This document shows positions 1-7,200 of a stretch of 21,862 nucleotides of DNA, piece by piece (positions within the stretch are counted from its first letter, which is position 1; each line of letters opens with the position of its first letter). A program made the position numbers and the translations under genes. The notes beneath the pieces are model-generated. The model was given only the letters and a program-made list of their open reading frames with translations, was not told where the DNA came from and did no database searches. The stretch is from CAVPOO01 sp963707015 (GTDB lineage: Bacteria; Pseudomonadota; Gammaproteobacteria; Thiohalobacterales; Thiohalobacteraceae), in assembly GCA_963707015.1 (NCBI GenBank), contig CAVPOO010000023.1, forward strand, positions 1 through 21,862, given 5' to 3'.

Positions 1-56
1 ATAACGTCAGCGTTCAGCCGCGCGTTTCTTGCGTCGGCTGGAACGCTTTGTTAGAG
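1..56 (-). other. attC: Integron attC recombination site (cassette 3' end)
   Basis: Read on the minus strand this has the layout of an attC site. An R''-type TAAC (complement of 50-53) is followed by the arm AGCGTTCCAGCCG (47-35), a short variable loop, the partner arm CGGCTGAACGCT (20-9) and an R' core CGTTAT at 6-1. The arms pair perfectly except for one extra C in the first arm, the extrahelical base that lets IntI choose the bottom strand. The arrangement closely resembles the aadA-type attC. The site runs off the window edge, so the last bases of the core are not visible. It overlaps the 3' end of the antitoxin gene, and the antitoxin stop codon (9-7) lies inside it. Confidence 0.85.
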
Positions 57-288
57 GTTGTTTATGAGCCAACGTATACGCATCCAACAACCGGCGGATC
101 ATCTTCTGGTACTGGGTATGATGCTTTTCCGCCTCATGCTTAAAAAACTCGACGCTTTCCCTGCTCAGAGCAATCGTCACTTTTACCGTATCCTCCTTGA
201 ATACCAGTTCCTCGGGAGCGGGCAGGAAGTCCGGCACGACTTTTAAGGGGCCCACTGGTTCGTCAGTGTATTTGATTTTCGCGCTCAT
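7..288 (-). CDS. Ribbon-helix-helix antitoxin of a BrnT-type toxin-antitoxin pair
   Basis: A 93-aa protein, likely the DNA-binding antitoxin that neutralises the BrnT-like toxin encoded just upstream and represses their shared promoter. Residues about 35-72 (VKVTIALSRESVEFFKHEA and the following helix ending RRLLDAYT) fit a CopG/BrnA-like ribbon-helix-helix. The N-terminal 30 residues are acidic and proline-containing, which suits a toxin-wrapping segment. The ATG at 288 overlaps the toxin's 3' end by 26 nt, typical of translationally coupled pairs with toxin first, as in brnTA. The last 15 residues (LTKRSSRRKKRAAER) are encoded by the attC hairpin, giving a strongly basic tail that may be imposed by the recombination site rather than selected for binding. 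The family call rests on the helix pattern and the partner, not on a specific match. Confidence 0.75.
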   Translation of the reverse strand: MSAKIKYTDEPVGPLKVVPDFLPAPEELVFKEDTVKVTIALSRESVEFFKHEAEKHHTQYQKMIRRLLDAYTLAHKQPLTKRSSRRKKRAAER

Positions 289-550
289 AAATCTGTTTAC
301 CTTTACGCCAATAGCCAGCCCCGATAATTCGGATAAGCCCGCGGCGGTATGTAAATCGGACAGTCAAGATGCCGTCCCCAGCCTTTCCGAAACAGTAATA
401 CCGTTTTTCACTGCGGCTGTGGGACAGGTCTTCAGCAATAACGCGATCCGGATCAACAAAAGCGGACTGCGCTTCAGAGAAGGAAACGCCGTGCTTGGCC
501 TGATTGAGAAGATCCTTCTCCGGATCCCATTCGAAGCTTTCCATGCTCAT
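263..550 (-). CDS. brnT: BrnT-family toxin (ribonuclease-fold)
   Basis: A 95-aa protein of the BrnT family, small RelE-fold ribonuclease toxins that stop translation by cleaving RNA when the antitoxin is degraded. Family hallmarks appear in order: an N-terminal FEWDPEKD (6-13), the KHGVSFSEA block (19-27), the FVDP segment (31-34), SHSRSEKRYYCFG (43-55), a TVRFTYR strand, and the C-terminal IRIIGAGYWRKGKQIYE (73-89). The length is normal. The start is the ATG at 550; a second ATG two codons later (544) is equally possible, and an AGGG about 10 nt upstream is the only weak ribosome site. It is the first gene of a two-gene unit with the overlapping antitoxin, and the unit fills one integron gene cassette bounded by attC cores at about 649 and 5. 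Confidence 0.85.
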   Translation of the reverse strand: MSMESFEWDPEKDLLNQAKHGVSFSEAQSAFVDPDRVIAEDLSHSRSEKRYYCFGKAGDGILTVRFTYRRGLIRIIGAGYWRKGKQIYERENQIH

Positions 551-582
551 GCAGGGACCCTAGCAGAATTCTGGCGGCGCGT

Positions 583-613
583 CCATATTATTATATGGCG
601 TTATGTATGGCGC
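583..613 (-). promoter_or_regulatory. Likely promoter/operator of the toxin-antitoxin cassette
   Basis: Positions 583-598 form a perfect palindrome, CCATAT-AATA-ATATGG on the minus strand, which contains a TATAAT -10 match. Next to it the heptamer TATGGCG (plus strand) is directly repeated at 594-600 and 606-612, 12 bp apart. It lies 33-63 nt upstream of the toxin start, inside the cassette. An operator overlapping the -10 is what a ribbon-helix-helix antitoxin would bind for autoregulation. No good -35 was found, so the promoter call is weaker than the palindrome itself. Confidence 0.45.
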
Positions 614-639
614 TCCGCTTACCTGGCTGGCAACCTCTA

Positions 640-673
640 ACGGCATAACGTTTAGTTAAGCGGACGTCATCCG
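640..673 (-). other. Half of an attC site (preceding cassette), truncated by IS91
   Basis: On the minus strand the bases GCTTAACTAAACGTTATGCC resemble the 3' half of an attC: an L'-like arm followed by a GTTATGC core at 649-643. The inner loop CGGA-CGTCA-TCCG (661-673) is also recognisable. The expected complementary 5' arm is absent, because the sequence beyond 674 is the inverted end of the IS91-type element. The core marks the 5' boundary of the toxin-antitoxin cassette. Confidence 0.55.
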
Positions 674-1998
674 GCGCAAAAAAACACGCTGCGCATCAAT
701 CAGGGGGCCGCGAATTGAGTAGCCGCCAACGTCGCGTGTCCGCTTCAACGGATTGTTGCACCAATCCGCGGCGCGTTCCATTGGCTATGGAATTTTCATC
801 ACGCCGCCGACCGAAACTCACGCCAGGCACCAGACGCCTACCACAATGCGGGCAGCGACCCTTGTCCGCTCGCCCAAGCTGTTCCCAAAATGCCTGCCAG
901 TCGATGACCTCCGGCGCCTGTCCCAGTTGCTCTCGGCACACGGCGCGCTTCGGCTTCCCCTGATGGGCGTATAGACCATAATGCCGGATCGTGTGTTGTC
1001 CCGTCTCCGGTACGTGCCATAACACCCGCTGGATAAAATGCCCCGTCGCCAGCCGCATCACCTTGATCTGATTATCGCGATGATCCTTGTATCGAAACGC
1101 CACCGCTTGCCCATCCGCCGATAGCACGCGACGGTCACTGATCGGGCCGCCTTTCACATAGCGCGACAAATACAACATCACACCCCGCCCATGCGCGTAG
1201 CGCTCCTGCAACCGGACGTTCCACGCCTTCCCCGCCACCGCCTTCAGCAGGCGTACCACCGCCGATCGGGACATCCCTTCCGGGCATTTCAATGTATCCG
1301 CACTCAGTGCCGCCCACAGCCGGGCCAGCAACTTCCCCCGATACATCGCCTTCACCACCCGCACCGGTAACAGGTAGCCGTTGTTCACCGCCATCCACTG
1401 TCCGGCACCGCTTAATCCACCACCGGTCACCAGACAATGGATATGTGGGTGCAGGCTCAATGTCCGCCCCCAGGTATGCAGCGACATCAAAATGCCGGGC
1501 GTCGCCCCCAGATAACGGGGATCCTTCAACAGCACCATCAGGGTGTCCCGGCAAGACTGGAATAGCGCATCGATAAACCACGCGCGATTCGATGACCACA
1601 GTGCCAGCAGCTCATGGGGCAAGGTGAACACCACGTGATAATGGTCACAGCCCAGCAACCGCGCGTGTTGCGCCTCGGCCCAGCGCGCCTTCGGTAAGGC
1701 CGCACAGCGAGGGCAACTTCGGTGCTTACAGGAGTTGTACTGATTCCGGCTGACGTGACCGTCGGGACAGTGTTGAACATGTCCACCCAGTGCCGCGGTC
1801 CGGCACTGCATAATCGCGCGCGCGGCCTTGTGTGACTGCAGCGGCAGTCTCTTGCCCTGTGCGTACCGATCAAAACTCCTACAGAAAATCTCCTGCAATG
1901 TCGTATCCATCAGTCACCTTCCTTGGTGTGTAAAACATCCCGTTACCCATCAGCTTCCTTGTGATGGGACTACCTTCTAACGCGCAGCGTTTTTGTGC
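674..1998 (-). mobile_element. IS91-family insertion sequence with imperfect inverted ends
   Basis: An insertion sequence of about 1.3 kb carrying one Y2/HUH transposase on the minus strand. The proposed ends are related inverted sequences: GCGCAAAAAAACACGCTGCGC at 674-694, and GCACAAAAACGCTGCGC on the minus strand at 1998-1982, differing by a short indel and one substitution. A perfect 7-bp hairpin (CCCATCA/TGATGGG at 1946-1952 and 1962-1968) lies near the transposase-start end, resembling the subterminal hairpins of rolling-circle elements. The left end abuts the disrupted attC half-site. No target duplication was seen, as expected for this family. The end positions are inferred from sequence similarity of the two ends only. 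Confidence 0.6.
696..1910 (-). CDS. tnpA: IS91-family Y2 (HUH) transposase
   Basis: A 404-aa rolling-circle transposase. The N-terminal zinc-binding region has CPDGH (48-52) and CKHRSCPRC (61-69). The HUH metal-binding motif is HPHIH (154-158) followed by CLVTGGGL. The paired catalytic tyrosines are Y247 and Y251 in MLYLSRYVKGGPISDRR, the same two-tyrosine spacing as IS91. HYGLYA (310-315) and a C-terminal CPHCGRR also fit the family. Length and motif order are those of an intact enzyme, so it may be active. The ATG at 1910 is preceded by GGAAGG a few bases upstream, which supports this start. The gene lies inside an integron cassette region, oriented like the toxin-antitoxin cassette. The last residues are encoded within about 20 bp of the element's end. 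Confidence 0.93.
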   Translation of the reverse strand: MDTTLQEIFCRSFDRYAQGKRLPLQSHKAARAIMQCRTAALGGHVQHCPDGHVSRNQYNSCKHRSCPRCAALPKARWAEAQHARLLGCDHYHVVFTLPHELLALWSSNRAWFIDALFQSCRDTLMVLLKDPRYLGATPGILMSLHTWGRTLSLHPHIHCLVTGGGLSGAGQWMAVNNGYLLPVRVVKAMYRGKLLARLWAALSADTLKCPEGMSRSAVVRLLKAVAGKAWNVRLQERYAHGRGVMLYLSRYVKGGPISDRRVLSADGQAVAFRYKDHRDNQIKVMRLATGHFIQRVLWHVPETGQHTIRHYGLYAHQGKPKRAVCREQLGQAPEVIDWQAFWEQLGRADKGRCPHCGRRLVPGVSFGRRRDENSIANGTRRGLVQQSVEADTRRWRLLNSRPPD

Positions 1999-2237
1999 AA
2001 CATTGTATCTCTGGATCGTTTCCGTGTTCTAACACGGCGGTTTTCCGTCCATCCCGCCTGGATGCATTTCTGCATCCGCTAGAATCATGCCGCCAAAATA
2101 CCCCGTTTCCGTTGCACCTTCAACAAGATGCATCGACGTCTGTCGAGTCCAGGCACTCCCTCGCAGGCGCGCCCGCTTGGGGAAATATGCCGCGCGTCTT
2201 TCTATCCCGCCTCGATTTTTCGGGGGCTTACCGATTA
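1999..2237. other. Non-coding stretch with two small hairpins; no gene identified
   Basis: No reading frame here looks like a protein on either strand. Two hairpins are visible: CCGTGT-TCTA-ACACGG at 2022-2037, followed by CGGTTTT, and GGATGCA-TTTC-TGCATCC at 2060-2077, followed by a TAGAAT sequence at 2080-2085 that could be a -10 element. Reading frames of 70-105 codons on the plus strand read through the LexA-type box and show no recognisable motif. The stretch may be the leader region of whatever gene the SOS box once controlled. Confidence 0.4.
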
Positions 2238-2253
2238 CTGTATGTTTGTACAG
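2238..2253 (+). promoter_or_regulatory. LexA-type SOS box
   Basis: CTGTATGTTTGTACAG matches the gammaproteobacterial/E. coli LexA consensus CTGT-N8-ACAG in both half-sites. It lies 20 bp before an ATG (2273) that is preceded by a strong Shine-Dalgarno, GGGAGGAAA at about 2259-2267. The box, ribosome site and start together look like the 5' end of a damage-inducible gene read on the plus strand. The gene itself is not preserved. Confidence 0.6.
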
Positions 2254-2272
2254 CTTCAGGGAGGAAACAGCA

Positions 2273-2404
2273 ATGCCACAGGAGAATCGGACGTCTCCGT
2301 TTCTGTCATTAATTGGGGTCAGAGCAAAGACCGCTGCGGTTCCTGACCAGAGCCTTGAACAGGGCCCGGCAGGAGAAAGGATGTTCTCGCTCGGATTTTC
2401 CTGA
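2273..2404 (+). pseudogene. 5' stub of an SOS-controlled gene, running into a RAYT remnant
   Basis: A 43-codon frame starting at an ATG with an excellent ribosome site and a LexA-type box directly upstream. Only about the first 12 codons (MPQENRTSPFLS) are likely to belong to the original gene. From about 2309 onwards the DNA is the complement of the RAYT remnant's 3' end (the ATTGGGGTCAGAGC motif), so the rest is chance antisense reading up to the TGA at 2402-2404. I do not recognise the original gene from 12 residues. A genuine 43-aa SOS peptide is possible but less likely. Confidence 0.35.
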
Positions 2405-2540
2405 CTGCAGGTAGACCTTGCGCGGCGCCCGTAACTTCGCTGGCTGTCCCAGGTCATTGGACCGATAGCTCGACCACGGGTCATCCGCAGGATCGCCAAC
2501 CCTGGTCGCCCTGACCGGCTTCAACGCATTGCGGAAAGAC
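2309..2540 (-). pseudogene. RAYT (REP-associated tyrosine transposase) C-terminal remnant
   Basis: The minus-strand frame contains KPVRATRVGDPADDPWSSYR, the C-terminal signature of REP-associated TnpA proteins (usual form NPVRAGMV..PADYPWSSYRANA). After it come QPAKL, a YLQSG block and CRALFKAL, and the frame ends at SGLCSDPN-stop, where the DNA has the ATTGGGGTCAGAGC motif common next to such transposases. The HUH and catalytic tyrosine parts are missing. Only about 75 C-terminal residues remain, so this is a dead fragment. At its 5' side the similarity stops beside the first codons of atpC; on the other side it abuts the SOS-gene stub. Confidence 0.65.
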
Positions 2541-2559
2541 GCAGCGCCAAGGTGTTCAT
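2521..2559 (-). pseudogene. atpC: First codons of atpC (N-ATPase epsilon subunit), truncated
   Basis: An ATG at 2559 overlaps the atpD stop codon as ATGA and opens with MNTLALRLS, resembling the LRL..LP start of N-type ATPase epsilon subunits. The frame hits a TGA after 12 codons, because the RAYT remnant begins here. In N-ATPase operons the order is atpD then atpC, so the position is exactly as expected. The identification rests mainly on this position and coupling, since only 8-9 residues are original. Confidence 0.45.
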
Positions 2560-4007
2560 GACGCGCCTTTCTGCATGGTGCCACGCATGTAGCACTGCTC
2601 TTCCGGCACGTCGTCATAGTGGCCCTGCAGGAACGCTTCGCAGTCGCTCAGACAGTCGCCGAGCGGCACGGAGGTACCCGGGATACCGGTATGTGCGGCG
2701 GTGACCTGCAGCGGCTGCGTCAGATAGCGCTGCAGCCGGCGCGCCCGCAGGACGATGCGCCGGTCCTTTGCCGACAGCTCCTCGATCCCCAGCATGGTGA
2801 TGATGTCCTCGAGCTCATGATAGCGCGCGAGATGTTCGCGGACCCCCTCGGCGAGACTGTAATGGCGCGCGCCCAGCACATGCCGGTCCATGAGCTTGCT
2901 GCTCGACTGCAGCGGATCCACCGCCGGGTAGATGCCCTTCCCGGCCTGGGCGCGCGACAGAATCACGGTGGTATCCAGATGGCTGAGGATGGTACTCACG
3001 GCCGGGTCGGTCATGTCGTCGGCCGGGACATACACCGCCTGCACGGACGTGATCGCGCCCTGCCGGGTGGTCTGGATCCGGTCCTGCATCTCCGCGACCT
3101 CGGTGCCGAGCGTCGGCTGGTAGCCGACGGTGGCGGGCATGCGTCCCAGCAGGCTGGAGACTTCACTGCCCGCCTGCACGAAGCGGAAGATGTTGTCCAT
3201 CACGAACAGGACTTCTTTCTGCAGCGTGTCACGCAGATACTCGGCGTAGGTCAGGGCGGACAGGCCGATGCGAAACCGCACACCCGGCGACTCGTCCATC
3301 TGACCGAACAGCATCAGCGTCTGCGCCATGACGCCGGCTGCGCGTATCTCATGCCAGAGTTCATGACCCTCGCGGATGCGCTCGCCGACACCGGCGAAAA
3401 CCGACACACCCTGATGGTAGCTGGCGATGGCGTGCATGAATTCCATGATCAGCACCGTCTTGCCGACACCCGCGCCGCCGAACAGTCCGGTCTTGCCGCC
3501 CTTGACGAAGGGACAGAGCAGGTCGATCACCTTGATGCCGGTCTCGAGGATACTGCCCGCACCGACGGCCTCGTTGAGCGGCACCGGAATACCGTGAATA
3601 TTCCGGTAGTCCTGCCCGGCCAGGGGGGCGCCGTCGTCAAGCGGCTCGCCAAAGATGTTCAACAGGCGGCCCAGACAGGCCGGCGTTACGGGTACGCGCA
3701 GCGGCGCGCCGGTATCGTAGACCTGCATGCCCCGCCGCAGCCCCCGCGTGGCATGCAGGGTGATGGCGCGCACGTGCCGCTCGTCGAGGTGCTGGTGGAC
3801 TTCAAAAAGATAAGTCTCGTCATTCAGGCAGGTGCGCAGCGCCTGGCGCAGGGGCGGTACATGCGTACAGGCGATGACCGCCACCGGGCCGTGAACCTCG
3901 GCAATCACGCCGACCGGTACCGCATCTGTCGTCATAGGCGCAGCTTCCAGCATGCCTGGGACACTGTCAACGTCACCCGCCTCCAAGCGTGCGGGGGAAT
4001 CGCTCAC
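2556..4007 (-). CDS. atpD: F-type ATPase beta subunit, alternative (N-ATPase) type
   Basis: A 483-aa catalytic beta subunit of a membrane ATPase. The P-loop GGAGVGKT (177-184), the catalytic glutamate in GERIREG (E209) and Walker B VLFVMD (D271) are all present, followed by NIFRF..AGSEVSSLLGRMPATVGYQPTL. GKGIYPAVDPLQSSSKLMD (356-374) and the variant EGHELWHEI are unlike housekeeping beta subunits and fit the alternative N-ATPase group, proposed to pump Na+ or H+ outward. The C-terminus YDDVPEEQCYMRGTMQ is complete. The GTG at 4007 lacks a good ribosome site. An ATG at 3935 (residue 25, MTTDAVPVGV), preceded by GGAAG, gives about 459 aa and is a strong alternative start. The remaining subunits (atpC onward) are lost to the RAYT insertion, so no complex can form from this locus alone. 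Confidence 0.9.
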   Translation of the reverse strand: MSDSPARLEAGDVDSVPGMLEAAPMTTDAVPVGVIAEVHGPVAVIACTHVPPLRQALRTCLNDETYLFEVHQHLDERHVRAITLHATRGLRRGMQVYDTGAPLRVPVTPACLGRLLNIFGEPLDDGAPLAGQDYRNIHGIPVPLNEAVGAGSILETGIKVIDLLCPFVKGGKTGLFGGAGVGKTVLIMEFMHAIASYHQGVSVFAGVGERIREGHELWHEIRAAGVMAQTLMLFGQMDESPGVRFRIGLSALTYAEYLRDTLQKEVLFVMDNIFRFVQAGSEVSSLLGRMPATVGYQPTLGTEVAEMQDRIQTTRQGAITSVQAVYVPADDMTDPAVSTILSHLDTTVILSRAQAGKGIYPAVDPLQSSSKLMDRHVLGARHYSLAEGVREHLARYHELEDIITMLGIEELSAKDRRIVLRARRLQRYLTQPLQVTAAHTGIPGTSVPLGDCLSDCEAFLQGHYDDVPEEQCYMRGTMQKGAS

Positions 4008-4169
4008 GGTCGGTCAACGACGACCCTGCGCAGCGCGCGCGCCAGCAGACTGCCGAGCTCGAACCGGTTGCTCGGGTGTCAGCAGCGGCGCCTCGAGGCG
4101 TGCGGCGAGAAAGGCCGACATCTCCGCGGTTGCGGTAAGCGCCAGCGCCGGCTTCACCGGCACCGCCAG
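4004..4169 (-). pseudogene. Possible frameshifted 3' end of an unidentified gene before atpD
   Basis: Two minus-strand frames look protein-like in succession. The first reads VPVKPALALTATAEMSAFLAA and continues to PLLTPEQP. About one base out of frame, the second reads RFELGSLLARALRRVVVDRP and its TGA overlaps the atpD GTG as GTGA. Read together they would be the last 50 or so residues of one protein broken by a single-base shift. A TAG just upstream (4172-4170) means nothing longer is open. I do not recognise the protein, and it could be chance in GC-rich sequence. Confidence 0.25.
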
Positions 4170-4241
4170 CTAACGAAAACGCACTCGCGTAATCTAACAG
4201 GCTCGTCCCTGGATAACCCGGATACCCATTACCAACTGAAT

Positions 4242-7200
4242 TTAAGAAGGCCTGTCGATCAGCAATGCTACGGGAAAATTGCCGAACACCTCGGCGGCAG
4301 CGACCCAGCGCTGCTTACCTCGCCGCCGGGTATTCACTGTCTCGCCGGAGAACAAATTGAGATAGTGGAATTTGCCGACGGGCGCCGGCACCTGCACCTG
4401 CGTGTCGCCCCAGGTCACCGCCCCCAACGGCGGTTCATCGCGTCCTGCGGCGAGTTTAACGAACAGACGCGGCGCCAACACGATGAGTGTGGTCTGCTCG
4501 TGACAGCGGGCAAAGGCGCACAGCTGCGGGGCGTGTAAACCGTCGACCGTCAGTGGCAGGTAACTTCCCTCCTGGAACAGGAGGGGCTGTTCCCGGCGCA
4601 GTGCCAACAGGCGCCAGGTGAGAAACAGCTTGGCGCCACCGTCGCCGATCCGATCCACCAGCCCACGTACCCGTTCGGGCCGCCGTGCCTTATCCTCGAA
4701 CCAGGCTTGGAGTTCCGCCAAGCGATCCCGCCGCAGACCATAATCGACCGGACGGCGATTATCCGGATCGACCAGACTGAAGTCCCACCATTCGTTCCCC
4801 TGATAGATATCGGGAACGCCCGGCACGGTGAACTTGAGCAGCGTCTGCGACAGGCTGTTGAATAGGCCGAACCGCATCTGACTTCGCACAAGCGGCACAA
4901 AATCGGCCAGAAAGGGATTTCGTGCCAGGTCGCTGAGCAAGGCGCGTACGAAATGGACCACGGCCTCCTCATACTCCTCGTTGACGTTGATCCAGGAGGT
5001 ATGTACCTTGGCCTCCCGGATCGCCTTGATCATGTAGGCCTCGATGCGCTCGCGGAAGGCGTTCAACCCCGCTTCATCCAGCTCTTCCCCGGGCCAGGCG
5101 CCGAATAAGGTTTGATACAACAGATATTGGTCGTTGCGGCTGGGCGCAGGATTTCCATTCACGACTCGCTTCTTCGACCGCCTGAGCCGCGCCCATCGGG
5201 ACAGATGTTTACGCCACAGATCGGGGATTTCCGACAACACATTGATACGCATGCGCACGTCCTCGCTGCGCTTACTATCATGGGTGGAGGTGGCGAGCAT
5301 GGTATGCGGCCAGCGTTGGCCGCGCTCCTGATTGGCGCGGTGAAAATCGGCCAACGAGGTGGCAAAGTGGCGCGGCTCACCGCCTACCTCGTTCAGCGAG
5401 GTCAGCCGGTTATATATATAGAAGCTGGTGTCCTCGAGCCCCTTGGCCATGACCGGTCCGGTGTACTGCTGGAACTTCATGGCGAAAGTGATCACCGCGC
5501 GCCGATAACCCTCCGGCTTACCCTCTGCAATAACGGTGAGCAACACATCGCGCACGAAGTCGAAGACACCAATGTCAGCAGCCTGGCTGCGGCGTTTGGC
5601 GACCGAAACCGCCCAATCCACATAGCGACGGTCCTCCGGCGAGGCGCCCGCCTCGGTGATATAGGTTCGATAGATGGGGAAACATGCCACCACTTCATCA
5701 AGCGCGTCACGCAGGCTGTTGAGCGCGAAATCGCAAGTGCGTGGATCAGCTTCGGCAATACGACTGAGCTGACTGGCCAGAACACTGAGCTCACTGGCCA
5801 GGGCCAACCGCATGATTTGCTTCTTGCTGCTGTAGACCAACTCATCGAAGTCCACGCGCTCTCGAACGAAAGCGCCATAAATACGGTCCATCTTGGCTTC
5901 GGCCTCGGGGTCCACGAACAGCCCGTTGACGAGATTAACAAAATCGTAGCCGGTGGTGCCGTGCACCGGCCAGTTGTCCGGCAGGCGTTCGTGCCTGGCG
6001 AGAATTTTTTCCACGACGACGTAAGGTGGGCCGCAATCCCCGTCTGCCGCGGCCGCTGTGGATTGCGGGGCGGCCAGCATCTGCAGCCGTTGAAAGTATT
6101 GCAGCGGATCATGTAAACCATCAGGATGATCGACGCGCAGTCCCTGCAGTTTCCCCGACGCCAACAGCTCGCTTACCAGGCGGTGGGTATGCTCAAACAC
6201 CTCCGGATTCTCCATGCTCAATGCGGCGAGCTCGTTTATGTCGAAAAAACGGCGGTAGTTGATCTCATCGGAAGCCACGCGCCAAAAGGAAAGGCGATAG
6301 GCCTGAACTTGCAATAAGCGGTGCAGCGCTTGAAAACTCGCCTGCTCTCCCTCAACCCCGTTGAACGCGGTGACGTTCTCTTCGATAAACCAGGCGATGT
6401 CCGTGCAGCGTTGGCACATGCCCGCCACATGCCTCTTGTGAATCTCCTTGTCGCGCGCACGCTCAGCCCTCGCTTCATCGGAGCTCAGCGATCGCGCCGG
6501 GAGGTTACGAAAAGCGGCGCAGAGGCTCTGGTATTCCAGAAATTGCGGATTACCGGCGCCCAGGCGCGCCTCGAGGCGATCCAGGCGATAGCTCAGAATT
6601 TGCGGATACTCCTTCGGATCGACCGGAAAACGGTGGCCATAGTAATAGACGCTGAAGGCACCCGCCTCCCGGTCAAAACGCAACTGCAGTTCGGCCCGCT
6701 CCAGGACGATTCCGTAGTGATCGCCCAGCACGGGCACCAGCACCTTGCCCCGGTAGGGTTCGCGGGCGGCCTCCCAATCGATATCGAAGTACCCGGCATA
6801 GGCGGAGGCCTGACCGTTTTCGAGCACATCCAGCCACCATGCATTGTCCGAACCCATAATGCCAATATGATTGGGGACCACATCGAGGATATGGCCCATG
6901 TTATGTTCAGTCAGTACCGCGACGAAGCGCTCAAAATCTTCACGGCTGCCTATTTCCGGATTCAAGGCGTTGTGATCGATGATGTCGTACCCATGCTGGC
7001 TGCCGGGGCGCGCCCGCAGGTAGGGTGAGGCATAACAGTGGCTGATACCCAGCCCATCGAGATAGGGGACCAGCTCCGCGGCTTGGGTAAAGGTAAAGGC
7101 GCTGTTAAATTGCAGGCGGTAAGTTGCGGTCGGTAGACAGTGTCCGGCCGGCAGCGGTCCTAAGGGCGGCGAGACTGCAGCCGCCTTGGCAGGCGTACCA

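Noticed and set aside
2022..2044. Hairpin CCGTGT-TCTA-ACACGG followed by CGGTTTT as a terminator
   Set aside because: The stem is only 6 bp and the T run is short and separated from the stem by three bases. No gene clearly ends just before it.
4170..4200. A GTTAGAT core (minus strand, about 4198-4192) and a GTTAG (about 4174-4170) as a further attC site
   Set aside because: Both core-like motifs point the same way and there are no complementary arms between or beside them, so no attC fold is possible.
4171..4241. Rho-independent terminator after malQ-treY
   Set aside because: GGGTATCC and GGTTATCC are direct rather than inverted repeats and no T run follows, so read-through into atpD cannot be excluded.
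2619..4538. A 639-codon open frame on the plus strand
   Set aside because: It is antisense to atpD and the end of malQ-treY, both of which have full conserved motifs. Long antisense frames are common in GC-rich genes, and it has no recognisable domain.
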